NCBI GenBank assembly: GCA_026260175.1
Contig: JAKCWW010000629.1
Location: 22,014 to 86,013 of the forward strand
Origin: Reticulitermes lucifugus
Taxonomy: Eukaryota; Arthropoda; Insecta; Blattodea; Rhinotermitidae
Length of the DNA: 64,000 nucleotides
Reading direction: 5' to 3'
Part shown: piece after piece, positions 24,601 to 34,059 of the stretch
How positions within the stretch are numbered: the first letter of the stretch is position 1
Layout: the number at the start of each line of letters is the position of its first letter
The notes under the pieces: generated by a model
What the model saw: the letters and a program-made list of their open reading frames with translations, nothing else
Database searches by the model: none
What the model was told of the DNA's origin: nothing
Position numbers and translations under genes: made by a program

Positions 24601-27600
24601 GCTACAACTTTTATCTCAAACTTTTCTCTATTCAGGAAGAATTCAGTGAGATATTATCATAAATGTACCTCGGACTTCAAGCATAGTGTCCAATATTTTT
24701 GTCTGATTTTAACCAAACCTGAATTTGATGAAATCTGCGGTCTTCTGGGGTATACGCGGCATTGTGTGGTAAGTGTTTTCCGACATTTCGGGACAACGTA
24801 TCGGTTCCTTCCTCATGGGTCAAGAGTCCGAGTGGAAAGAAAGCCTATAACGTAGATTCTGGAAAGTACGGCAGGGTAGCAAAACGCGTGATGTGATGAC
24901 AGCCAATAGGGTGAGAGAGGGGTGGATACAAACCATGTATAGCTGCTGGGGGTACCGAGAATGCAAACAGCTAAGACAGTTGGAAAAACATATATGGAAT
25001 AGAGTAACAGTGGAGGAGGAAAATATAAGGATAAAGCTAGATAAACAAATCCCAAATAAACCAACAGTAAAACTTAAAAATGTAAATGAACAAATTAGAA
25101 GAATAAAGAATCAAAACAGCGCGAGTGAGGGGGGGGGGAGACATGAAAAGTGGCTGCTTGGATACCTGTGCGACAACCGGTCTTAGTATGGCCAAGTGCT
25201 GCCCTTGGGGCAGGGTGAGAATAATGGGAGAAAATTGTATGGAATGCAGCAATACCAGGGAAGGGAAGTAAACCAAATAAACAAATTATGAATAAAAGAG
25301 TGCATTGTAAAATAATCAAGGAAATACCCTGAATTTTCTTGACAGACTTTAATACAAATTCCAAATACAAAATTGCACAAATCCACATCAGTGGGAGTCA
25401 AGTTGTTTCATGCACACATACATGATAAAGTTAACAGTTTGTGAATGCACCTACAAAACATTCTCTGAGTTTAATGTGCTTAACGTAATTCAGACTTGTT
25501 ACTGTTGGTCAAAAATATTTAAACTGTTGCACAGTTTCAAAGGATTCATTAACTATCTTGAAATCATAGTTTTATTCCACATTCTAGTGATGAGACATTA
25601 CCACGTACTTAGTTCTCCAACATCTAATAAAGTTCCCGTGCTTTTCACATGTTTTCACACAATAAATTAACATCCCCGGCACAGATCAGAAGCTGATGTA
25701 TTACATTCAAAAACAATGACATGCTTAATATGTACTGTAATGAGCAATGAATACACACGACAGCTCCAGTTAAGCACCAGCAAGGCCAGCTTCAAGATAT
25801 GCCTTATGTTATTTTTGAAAAAAATGTTATTAATATAAAATTGTTTTGAAGTGGAAGAAGTTTATGAATAAGTTTCAATCCAAAGTAGGGCACACGTTAT
25901 TTTCCTTATAATCACTATCACAGCAGTTTGTTGAAACAGGTCTTTACAAGTGGATAAAATATCCTCACACAAAGGAACAAAGGTACTTGTGCTCCTCAAC
26001 AAATCACAGACTTAAAAATCTGGACAATCACCTTTAAGGCAGATTTAATTACTGTTGGATTATTTAGATTATTGATTAATGTGCACACTCAGTAAATACA
26101 ACCAGTACAAACCTTATTAAACTGGTTTATCAACAGTTTGTCTTTTGCTTTCTTCAAAGGGTCCTTTGGATATAATGGTCTTTGTGGATATCTTTCATCA
26201 AGATAATCTGCAATGATCATACTCTCATATAAGCAGTCACCTGATTCCAGTTCCAGGGCTGGAACCTTCCCCAGAGGACTCTTGTCATACAGCCATTCTG
26301 GTTTAACTGTTAGATTAACATTCACTACATCATATCTGGTAAAGGGAATAAAAGAAACAAAATCTACACATAGTTTTAAGTCATTTATAAGGATTTACTG
26401 TGTACATTACAAGGTACAGCACTTCACTAGAATAACATACATTACTCTGGCTGCACCCAAGATGGAGTTGAAACATGAACTGTAGACACACATGGACAAT
26501 TAAGCTTGTAAGAATGTGAGGCTAAGCTTCAGAAGTAGAAGTGTTTTATTTGAAAACACTATCAGTTGCTAACATTATATAGCATTAATGGTAAGATGCA
26601 TGATTATGAGTATGGAACATTGGTGAAATGATGCTAACAGGGGAAAACACAAGTACTTGGAGATGGAAATGTCCCAGTGCCACTCTGTCCACCACGCATC
26701 CCAAAAGGAAAGCTGTGCTTATGAAATGGCATTCTTATGTATTGATGTAATGCACACTGTTACCTTAAGTGACTTCATGGTAAACTACTGAACAGATTTT
26801 GATGAAATATGCTATTCACAGTTTATACTAGAAGAGGATTTATATACTGTATTTAATTTTGGTTTGTATCAGCCAAATCTAACTCCAACTTTATATGCAG
26901 ATAAAATCAAACTATTACTGCCTCAGTGATGATGTAAACCCACGCTTCCTGAATAACTTCACATTTACAGAAAGTTAGCTGTAAAAGGTAAAGGCAAAGT
27001 TGTCCATACACATGCCATAAACACACATGGGGAAGTCAAGGTGTTGCTCCATCCATTTTTAACCTTGGCATTAGATGGAGGTCAGCGGTCAGCTTCACAC
27101 CCCGGCCATTTTATTCCTGGGGAAGAGGCTCTCAGTACCCACTGAATAGGAGGATGAGTGGGTACTAGAGCCAGTCTGGATGCTTTGGCAAAGAGAAAAA
27201 CCCCATAACCCTGCTGGGAATTGAACCATAATTCCTCAGTTGCCCAGCCTGTAGCCTACGAACTATACTGATCAAAACTTGTGACTAATGATCGGTAGTG
27301 TAAAGTACGCCATTTTTCCATTATATAGGCCCTGTGTAACATTTTGTAACCTCTATCTTTGTAACCACTTGGCTTGGTGCAATATTCTATAAATCTGTAC
27401 AGTTACTTGCATTTGCTGATAATATAAACATAACTGGTAGATCAGTGGAAGACATAAAGAAATACTTTATAGCATTACAAACTGCCCCTGATGCAAAGGG
27501 ATTAAAAGTAAATGATGAAAAACCTAAATACTTGACAGTTAAAGGAAACAGAAGGGAAACAATGGTCAAGCCGTACATTAAAATTATGGAATATATATTT

Positions 27601-30600
27601 GAGAGAGTACATACATGTGTACAACTGTGCTCACTAGTTAATGAGAATAATTGACATGAAGGAAGAAATTAGTACGTGAATACAGAACGCAAATACATGT
27701 TATTATGGACTAAGAAGACAAAGGTCAGGATATACAAAACCCTTGTTAGCCCCATTCTGATATATGGAAGCAAAACATGGACATTGACAATATCAGATGA
27801 ATTATGTATATGACTGTGTACCTTTGATAGGAAAATATTACATACAATATATAACCCAGTGTAAGAGAAAGGAGCAAACGTACATTCAAGAAATGTACCA
27901 GCTTTACTGGTCACCGAACACCATTAAACAATTAAAGTGGCAAGGATACAACAGGCAGGACATTTACAAAGAACGGGTAATAGAAAATATCTAGAAGAAT
28001 CATAGATTTCAGGCTCAAAGGAAGAAGTACAGTGAGAAGACCTAAACTTTGGTGGCTGGATGATGAAGTGGAAGGGAAGCTGTGACTACAAAAGCATAGG
28101 ACAGTTTCTAATTAATTATCAGACACTGCATGCCTGAGTTGAGCACCAGGTACCATAGCCATACATACAGTATTTACTTATGCAATTAGAAATGAAAAAT
28201 CCAATTGCTCAGAAGACAGGGGATGAATGAATCAGATCTCATAGAAGTTTTCTCACTACTGATTATGACAATTAGGTCTACTGCAACAGCATTCACACAT
28301 TCTTCCTCCTTCAAAACATGATGTACAGTATCCTGCCATTACTTCTGACAATGCTGGACATGTCATGCAATCACAAACTTTTATGCACACACTGTATAAG
28401 ACATAGTGGATGTTACCTTAAGGTTTACAGCAGGCCCATATACTTCTGGGGTGATTTTACGATTTGATTTGTGTCCTGGGCCTGCCTCAACACATGAAGG
28501 GAACAAAGGTTTCATGGCACATGGTGCTGGGTATTTAATTATGAGTTACACACTTAAATGTAATTCATACAATTAGTTTTGATCACACTCAGTTCTTCGC
28601 ATACCCCAAATCGTTCCCCAAAATACTTTCAACTAATGTCATGTGGGAATCCACAATATTTTTTATATTTTCAATCAGCATTCTTTTTATCATGATGCTT
28701 ATTTTCATTTCACAGATTTCTTACTCAACAATGTTGAAAACAATTCTGGGAATAAAACTTAACCAAATATGGTAACCTTAAGACCAATGAATGGACGAAA
28801 AGTGTATAATACATCTGCAAATGACCAAATAACATCCTTAACAGCCAAGCAGCTATTTTTGTTAAATGTAGGTAACATACATAGCTAACTGTATCAAGTA
28901 ATATTATCCTATGGCCAGGAGGGGTTATTTGGGTGGTTCTCAGAGTTCAGAGGCTTGGATAACACTGCCCTATACCATTTGAACTTAAAATTATTTGTTT
29001 AACATTAGTAATAAGAAATATGCCTGAAGAATTCCAATAACAATATAAGCCCATAACATATTTTGAAGTTTCTAACTGAATTTATATCCCTGAAAATTAC
29101 AATGGGAAAAAGTGCCACCAATTTTCAGCAAATCTGATATACAATTTATTTTTCAATGTAAGATTTGCACATAATGGTACGGTACATTCAGATGTGTACC
29201 AGAACCATGTGTGGATTGATAATATTGCAGTTATAATATGTTTATTACTTACGGTATCTTTTTCGCATCAAGCACTAGATGCACCCGCTGGCAGTAGGGG
29301 TCAAACCTCATGCTGTACAGTCTTAACTTTCCTTTTGACAAGGGTGGAATCTTGGATCCTGCAAAAATGTTGAACACTGCATCAATTCTACAACCTAACA
29401 CAGAGTGTTCCAATCTACTTCTACAAAGAAATGACTCTCTTGTGAAGCTGATCCTCCATTACCATATTCATCATCAACCTATTCGAAGCCACCCGATCCC
29501 AGACCTCAGCACCATAGAGCTACTTCTGTATGACTTAATGCAGCATGTCCCATTAATCATAAACCTTGTCACAGCAATGTAACATTGTGTTGCAATTAAC
29601 ATTAACATCATGTAGTGTGCGAAATAACTCACCACATATTATACCTGGTGCACGAAATTATCTCATTTGGACACAAAGATATGCCTAATACCTGGTGAAT
29701 GGTGCACATGTTAGTGAAACAATTCTGAGTGTCTTGAAGTCCTTCTCTCTTCTCAGAGAGTCTGGCAGAAATGAACTTCAGTTTCAGAAGATCCTGTTAC
29801 CCCCATCATCAGGGGTAGATGAGACTACATGGCATCATATCCTTGGCGACAGCCACCTTCATGATCGCTGCCATGACAAACTCAAATCTCACTTTGAGGT
29901 TCTTCTTGTGAAATGATGATGGTACATGCTCAACACTTTATCAAAGTTTGTCTCCTGCGAGGGTAGAGTTACGGTAAACTGTGTCCTTCAAACCTAACTG
30001 TACATTTCTAATGTTATTCATACCATGCATATTCTTACAATTACTACATAAACCAACACATGCACTTAATAAAATACAATTCAAGACAAGTATAAAACAA
30101 GCCCAACACACTAATCTAGATTAGCGTGTTGGGCTTGTACTCCTTTGTTCTAAATAACTCCCTGATGATGGCATCCTGATGCCAAAACATGAAGGAGTTT
30201 TATATTTGTCTTTAATTGTATTTTATTATGTGCATATGTTGGTTGATGTACTAATTCTAACTGTACATAACAGCTGCATGGAGTCTGAATGGGTGAATGA
30301 ACGGCCTACAACTTGCTGACAGAAATGTTGCATAATGCAGTCACTGAATTATTTGCAAGGGTCCATTAATTCTTCTTTCGGTGATGCACGCCATACACTA
30401 ACATTAATACCAAGTAAACGCATTTTCTGATCATCACTATATGTTGTTCTGGGAATTTATTGGTGCACCCAAGTACAATCTTGTTTCATACATGAAATAA
30501 ACTAAACGAGGGTTGATGTCACCACCATACACTGCTGCACTAAAGCGGTCAATTATTGCACAGCGACCAATGATGACCTCCGCTCCCAGTACTTAGTTCC

Positions 30601-32914
30601 GTGTTAAAAAAACTCTGTACATTATTCTACAATCTACACCCAGGACTTCCAAGTGGTCTTCCCTTCAAGTTTTTGAGCAAACATATTGTATGTGCTTCTC
30701 ATTTCCCCTAAGCATTGCATCATCTTGATTTAATGAGTCTAATAATATCTGATGAGGCGTATGAATCATATAGCTCTTCATTATGTGATTTCTTCCATCC
30801 TCCAAACATTTGAATCCTTAGCTTATTCTCCTGAACACTGTTCCAAAGTGCCTTCAATCTACGTTCTTCCATTAGGATTAGAGATCAAGTTTTACAACTA
30901 TATAAACCAGCAGGTAAAATTGTCATTGTGTGTATTTTAATCTCTGCATTTACAGAACGTACAAGGGATGATGATAAATCTGAAACTGAACAGTGGTATT
31001 ATTGTGATGTAAAAAGATGCAGGAAAGATACTAAAAACTCGGAATAAAAAGCACCTATGGCGAGATTCGTCGATGGGCATTTTTCGTTTGTTTTTTACGT
31101 CCTTCGCGGGCAGCATGTGGTATGCGTACCACAAACGTCAACATAACATGCGGAGAATTGTTATTTCATGGATCTAAAGTCACGGTTACGTCATCCAGCC
31201 TCTTCTTCGAGCCTTTACTCCGTGACGTCACGTCAAAAGACACAAAGGAAGGTTAACGCCACGAATTAAAGATGCAATTTCGAACCTGCAATTGCCGAAA
31301 GCGACTCCCGCCAACGCTGATTCCTGACTTACAGTATTTGTGTTACAGTCAAATGCGTGGTGGGAGAGAGAAGTGTGGGTGTGGCAGTGGGGGAAGGGGC
31401 AGGGGGGAGGGGGTTTGAGGCCTGTGCCGGACATAGATGGTTATGATGCCATGTACGTCTAGATCTATGTAAACATACCGAACGCGAAGAAAGTTTTATA
31501 GCAGTATCATGCCCATGTGTCGTGCCTCGTTAACTCCTCACTGCTTTTTAGATGTTACAAAGCCCTGACAAAACTATATGGCAAACAACTAATATATAAA
31601 ATATTAGCTCTTCAGTACAAGATTTCAAGTTCTCACAGCGGTGCCTAAGGATTACCGTCTTACGGAATAATATGACGCCGAACAGTCAGATGGAGATTTA
31701 CCGACGTATCGGGGGAGCGTACTGCCTATGGACAGACATGTCACTCTTCTACAGTGATGATGTTGGCAGTACGTTCCTCCGAAACGTCGGTAAATTTCGA
31801 CCAGACTATACGCCGTCACATCCCAGAAGACGGTAATTTTCGTAGTCACCGTCCTGGTATCCTGAAATCTGGTGCCGAGTGGCTAATATCTTCCAAACAT
31901 GCACTTTTCAAACTACTTAACAAAATGAACACTGAAACTATTTGTTTCATATAATAAGAAGCTGCTGATCAAGAACATTTTTATACGCTGCAGACAGGGT
32001 GGTACAATTTCACGTTGTATTCACCGTGCCTCTTGATAACTAATTAATAGTTTTAGAAACCAACATATGCACTATATTCTCATAAGTAAGTCAATTGCCC
32101 CTACATATGTTTCGGCTTTTAACATGTAAAGCATATGTAAAACTTTGACCCCCTGAGGATGGCTTGTTAAAAGCCGAAACATATGTAGGGGCAATTTACT
32201 TACTTGTGAGAATATACTGCATATGTTGGTTTCTAAAACTTTTAATTAGGGTAGTATAATGTAAATAATTCCAGAATACACCACGAAATATTTCGTATCC
32301 AGGAACTGGTTCATTTATAACAAAATACGAGACCTTCAATTATGTATTTACGGTCTTCCTTAAACAACGAGCATCAAAATATAAATACAGGCCTACGTAC
32401 CGGTTCCGTTCCGGACGTCAAAAATCAATTTTAAATGCTGAACACGATGTCAGAAGTCAATTGTCAACGAAGCAATCTGGGTTACGGAGCCTATTTTGTC
32501 AACATATCCACTTTATTATTTACAGTTCTTTATGTAAGAAACCAGCAGGAACAATATCAGAGGAAGACACTGCTAAACACGATCTGGAAAAATATAAATC
32601 CTTGAATTCATAGGCGAAGTGCTCTTTCTTCTCTGCACGTATAATGACAAAGTCGACCGGTTCAATACACCGATTATGTAATGAATAATACAGCACACAA
32701 ATCCTTCAAGTTCTGCTAAAAATAACCAAATTATGTTCATAAACGCTTGTAAGACAAGCGCATTTAGAGCCGTCAATGCATAACGCATAACGTCACCCAT
32801 ATAAATAGAGATGACACACTCAAGATTTTTATATTAATACGGTGTAAATGAGCAGAAATATGCAATACTCAATTGCAAAATGTACTTACCTTTACTCAGA
32901 TGTTTGTCACTCAT
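21510..32914 (-). CDS. GstO: Omega-class glutathione S-transferase (pyrimidodiazepine synthase/GSTO family), complete gene, six coding exons
   Basis: Seen: six exons (32890-32914, 29253-29358, 26113-26335, 23409-23529, 22562-22677, 21510-21638) join in frame through GT-AG introns into 239 residues, the usual length of the family. Residues about 20-96 form the thioredoxin-fold domain, with the family-typical RLYSMRF strand, a cis-proline at KVPALE (66-72) and the glutathione-binding YES triad at 80-82. Residues about 103-230 form the helical domain, with [14 protein letters not shown] at 159-172. Known: omega GSTs are cytosolic, use a cysteine instead of Tyr/Ser, and act as thioltransferases and dehydroascorbate reductases; the Drosophila member sepia makes an eye-pigment precursor. 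Odd: the cysteine motif reads D28-P-Y-C31, so the catalytic Cys position is Asp. The other glutathione-site residues are kept and no frame is broken, so this is a gene and not a pseudogene. Whether it keeps thiol transferase activity is open. Confidence 0.95.
21754..21774 (+). repeat. GAT trinucleotide microsatellite
   Basis: About six GAT units, in GSTO intron 5. Confidence 0.9.
21966..22258 (-). mobile_element. SINE family C, copy 6
   Basis: Minus orientation: TAGTTGGTATAGCAACTAAG, B box GGGTTCGAATCCC at 22199-22211, body, and CATGGTGTGGACAGAGACAA. In GSTO intron 5. Confidence 0.82.
22562..22677 (-). CDS. GstO: GSTO coding exon 5, IWPW helix
   Basis: Acceptor AATTACAG|GCGAT and donor AGACTG|GTAAGT. 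Encodes residues 159-197. [14 protein letters not shown] carries the helix-capping segment that is the strongest signature of the C-terminal domain of omega GSTs, followed by CERSEM and LPRERFLRL. Ends in phase 0. Confidence 0.95.
23409..23529 (-). CDS. GstO: GSTO coding exon 4, helical domain
   Basis: Acceptor TACTTGCAG|GTC and donor TTTGCAG|GTATCT. Encodes residues 119-158 ([10 protein letters not shown] to SRSKPFFA) plus one base. The helix pair and the KPFF turn before the buried glycine are typical of the C-terminal domain of omega GSTs. Phase 0 in and phase 1 out match the exons on both sides. Confidence 0.93.
24440..24735 (+). repeat. Dispersed repeat E, copy 2
   Basis: GGCATGCAAATCAAATGCTT, CTCATAAATGGCACAGTTCT, GGAAAAAATTATTTGATATG, AAGAATTCAGTGAGATATTA and TTTTAACCAAACCTGAATTT match copy 1 in the same order. 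In GSTO intron 3. Confidence 0.65.
24735..24812 (-). mobile_element. FWDVT-family repeat, copy G5
   Basis: The minus strand reads GGAACCGATACGTTGTCCCG then AAATGTCGGAAAAC and CCGCGTATACCCCAGAAGAC, matching the copy at 16445 base for base over most of its length. It lies in GSTO intron 3. Confidence 0.55.
24893..25186 (+). pseudogene. Unclassified 97-codon charged open frame
   Basis: The plus strand reads [20 protein letters not shown], then [20 protein letters not shown] and [16 protein letters not shown]. Lys/Glu-rich and predicted helical, it resembles a repeat-encoded protein more than a host exon. A G run at 25127-25138 follows. In GSTO intron 3, antisense to the gene, beside repeat copy G5. 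Not recognised. Confidence 0.3.
26113..26335 (-). CDS. GstO: GSTO coding exon 3, glutathione site
   Basis: Acceptor TTTACCAG|ATATG; donor AATAAG|GTTTGT. Encodes residues 44-118: [15 protein letters not shown], then the lysine (62), valine (68) and Glu-Ser (81-82) positions that bind glutathione in omega GSTs, YLDERYP, and the linker into the helical domain. The donor GTTTGT is weaker than the other donors in the gene. It ends in phase 0. Confidence 0.95.
26985..27275 (-). mobile_element. SINE family C, copy 7
   Basis: Minus orientation: AGTTCGTAGGCTACAGGCTG, weak B box GGTTCAATTCC, GGAGTGTGAAGCTGACC-like body and GGCATGTGTATGGACAACTT. In GSTO intron 2, beside the LINE fragment. Confidence 0.78.
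27379..28090 (+). mobile_element. Non-LTR retrotransposon reverse-transcriptase 3' part, decayed
   Basis: Plus-strand pieces follow the order of a non-LTR reverse transcriptase: [20 protein letters not shown] at 27379 (the catalytic box is FADN, expected YADD), [25 protein letters not shown], then after frameshifts [20 protein letters not shown] (about 27708), a FDRKIL segment, ELYQLY-like [16 protein letters not shown], and [18 protein letters not shown] near 28020-28075. It sits in the second intron between coding exons of the GST gene, antisense to it. Catalytic Asp to Asn and several stops make it inactive. Confidence 0.85.
29253..29358 (-). CDS. GstO: GSTO coding exon 2, altered active-site motif
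   Basis: Acceptor TTTTTGCAG|GATCC and donor ATACC|GTAAGT give phases 1 and 2, matching the neighbours. The exon encodes residues 9-44, including the first beta strand RLYSMRF, the active-site turn D28-P-Y-C31 and helix 1 [13 protein letters not shown]. In family members the turn starts with cysteine (CPY or CPF). The change Cys to Asp needs at least two base changes (TGC to GAC), so a single sequencing error is an unlikely cause. Cys31 sits where glutaredoxins have the second cysteine of CPYC. Confidence 0.93.
29780..29925 (-). mobile_element. FWDVT-family repeat, copy G6
   Basis: The minus-strand frame reads [20 protein letters not shown] then CSLI, a decayed form of the FEV-TAV-MK-AVFWDV-PCSLV peptide of this repeat family. 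In GSTO intron 1, close to exon 2. Confidence 0.5.
30047..30251. mobile_element. Foldback element with hammerhead-like core, copy F1
   Basis: About 50-base outer arms (30047-30097 and 30197-30251) are inverted copies, both ending with the AACCAACA-ATGCA motif. Inside, 30097-30117 and 30118-30138 form a second perfect-joint palindrome (20 of 21 pairs). The right half carries CTGATGA (30162-30168), a stem GGCAT/ATGCC and AAAAC, flanked by AACTCC (30056-type position 30156-30161) and GGAGTT (30194-30199), which pair. This is the layout of a type I hammerhead ribozyme, with two core positions changed. Confidence 0.7.
30156..30199 (+). ncRNA. Degenerate hammerhead-like motif
   Basis: AACTCC, CTGATGA (30162-30168), an extra T, stem GGCAT-CCTG-ATGCC, AAAAC in place of GAAAC, a short CATG hairpin, AA in place of UH, then GGAGTT pairing with the first segment. 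Architecture is kept but G12 and the cleavage-site U are lost, so cleavage is not expected. Confidence 0.4.
31223..31230. promoter_or_regulatory. CRE-like palindrome TGACGTCA in GSTO intron 1
   Basis: Consensus cAMP-response element for CREB/ATF factors, with a half-related TTACGTCA about 40 bases to the left, in the CpG-rich part of intron 1. A single short motif, so function is a guess. Confidence 0.25.
31617..31880. mobile_element. Foldback repeat of the FWDVT family, copy G1
   Basis: Two inverted arms (about 31617-31722 and 31770-31880) share the word TACCGACGT-TCGG and its complement. The minus strand translates as [20 protein letters not shown], then RFGGTY, a peptide I know to recur in cockroach and termite gene models as translated repeat. 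The plus arm has CTCCGAAACGTCGGTAAATT then CGTCACATCCCAGAAGACGG. It lies between F1 and F2 in GSTO intron 1. Confidence 0.7.
32041..32248. mobile_element. Foldback element with hammerhead-like core, copy F2
   Basis: Arms of about 80 bases (32041-32120 and 32169-32248) are near-perfect inverted copies, with a 48-base centre. The right half contains CTGAGGA (32153-32159), stem GGCTT/AAGCC, GAAA, a CATATG hairpin and TA, with flanking TTGACCCC and GGGGCAA that pair. It shares outer-arm sequence with the element at 30047-30251, 1.8 kb away in the same intron, so the two are one family. It may be a non-autonomous relative of Penelope-like elements, which are known to carry hammerheads; that link is inferred. 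Confidence 0.75.
32145..32194 (+). ncRNA. Hammerhead-ribozyme-like motif, best preserved
   Basis: Order on the plus strand: stem I left TTGACCCC (32145-32152); core CTGAGGA (32153-32159, matching CUGANGA); stem II GGCTT (32161-32165) with AAGCC (32171-32175); GAAA (32176-32179); stem III CATATG (32180-32185); TA (32186-32187) as the U-H cleavage pair; stem I right GGGGCAA (32188-32194). Every invariant core base is present. The one departure is an extra T (32160) between the core A and stem II. Activity is untested and cannot be judged from sequence alone. Confidence 0.55.
32890..32914 (-). CDS. GstO: GSTO coding exon 1 (start codon exon)
   Basis: Encodes MSDKHLSK plus the first base of a glycine codon. 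The reading fits the N terminus of insect omega GSTs (MS-KHL--GS), which is why this ATG was chosen. The donor is AAAG|GTAAGTA. Four A residues precede the ATG, and just upstream is TTTATTGCAG, a good acceptor, so this exon probably begins at 32918 and is preceded by a non-coding exon. It is too short to be found by length alone; it is supported by splice phase (1) and homology. Confidence 0.9.
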
Positions 32915-33455
32915 TTTTCTGCAATAAATAATTATAGTAATATCATTAACAGCAACTTTCAGCTGCCACACCAAACCAGAACCACAGTAATGCCGTCTGC
33001 ATGCACAGCTGTTACTTGTCAGTGAATATTTCGTCACGGCAATTCAGTACATGTTCTTTCTATTGCAGCGTAGCAAACGGCGAGTCGACGAATTACATGA
33101 AGTTGCTGGAGGCAACATCGACAACATTTTGGTAATATATCCAGGAATAAGACACGCCTAAGGGTTTGTTCTTTTATCATTGATAGAATTTTGTAATTAA
33201 ATACGAGTCACGTTCAGAATTCTATTAATATCTGATATGGAGCTACAGAAGCTGGTTTCGTAGTACATGAACGTGTCAAGAGATGGTCCTGTATGAACGA
33301 GTTGGATCAGGTTTCTCATGCGGTGGTACACGACAAATTAGAGGCTGCAGCTGCCATGGATCACTCTTCTTCTCTCCGTGTGGCCCAACCTTTGAAGGGG
33401 GCTCAAGTTGTCTCATAGGGCTACACGTTTCTCACGGTTCAGCCCTATTCTCACC

Positions 33456-33560
33456 TGCCGCCGACCCAAAGAGATGACTATCGCACTATCCGCTACCATT
33501 TATCTACATAATTAGCAAGTCTGAGGTCACGTGACCTGTCAGGGGGCCTTGACTCAAACT
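33456..33560 (-). promoter_or_regulatory. Candidate GSTO promoter and 5' non-coding exon
   Basis: On the minus strand GGCGGCAG|GTGAGA at 33455/33454 is a consensus splice donor. Joined to the acceptor TTTATTGCAG at 32920/32919 it gives a 535-base intron in the 5' untranslated region. Upstream are an initiator-like TCAGACTT and the perfect 12-base palindrome GGTCACGTGACC (33525-33536), an extended E-box of the type bound by USF/MITF/TFE factors. The transcription start is inferred, not seen. Transcript ends mapping elsewhere would overturn the model. Confidence 0.45.
33525..33536. promoter_or_regulatory. Palindromic E-box GGTCACGTGACC
   Basis: A perfect 12-base palindrome about 610 bases upstream of the GSTO start codon. 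The core GTCACGTGAC is the known site for bHLH-Zip factors (USF, MITF, TFEB). The same 12 bases occur again at 37086-37097. Confidence 0.5.
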
Positions 33561-34059
33561 TATGCATGCACAAAATATCAGAATGTAAGGTTTCCATAGC
33601 AACAACAATCTCAAACTGTGTGAAATGCATACATCTTCATCAGTCTGTCAGTCCTCAAGAACACTAGATTATCACTGAAATTTTTATTGGGAACCCGTCA
33701 TACAATACGTCGATCGTATTTTACTTTGCGTCTATCACTGCGCCTTAATGTGTATTTAGATCAGCCCAAATTATTATTTATACAGCCACCACAACATTAA
33801 TTTTTAATAATGTTTACTACAGCACTATATATTTCAGTGTCAAAGCACCTTTTTCAGGCTCCAAAGATATCAATTACAAGCGTATACAGAGTAATATTAA
33901 CCTTCTTGCGTCAGTTCTTAACATGACCTATAAAATTACGTAATGAATCCATACTGGTAATAACGAGAGAATATATTGTAACTACGTGAATATTACAAAA
34001 CACGTTAAAATATATAAACTATTTCCTGACGCTATTATATTTTTCTGTACTTTATTATT

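Noticed and set aside
27387-27578. Minus-strand frame in GSTO intron 2 as an alternative exon
   Set aside because: It is the shadow of the reverse-transcriptase fragment on the opposite strand.
31652-31849. Protein-coding gene reading [18 protein letters not shown]
   Set aside because: This peptide is a translated inverted repeat that occurs several times in this window, often broken.
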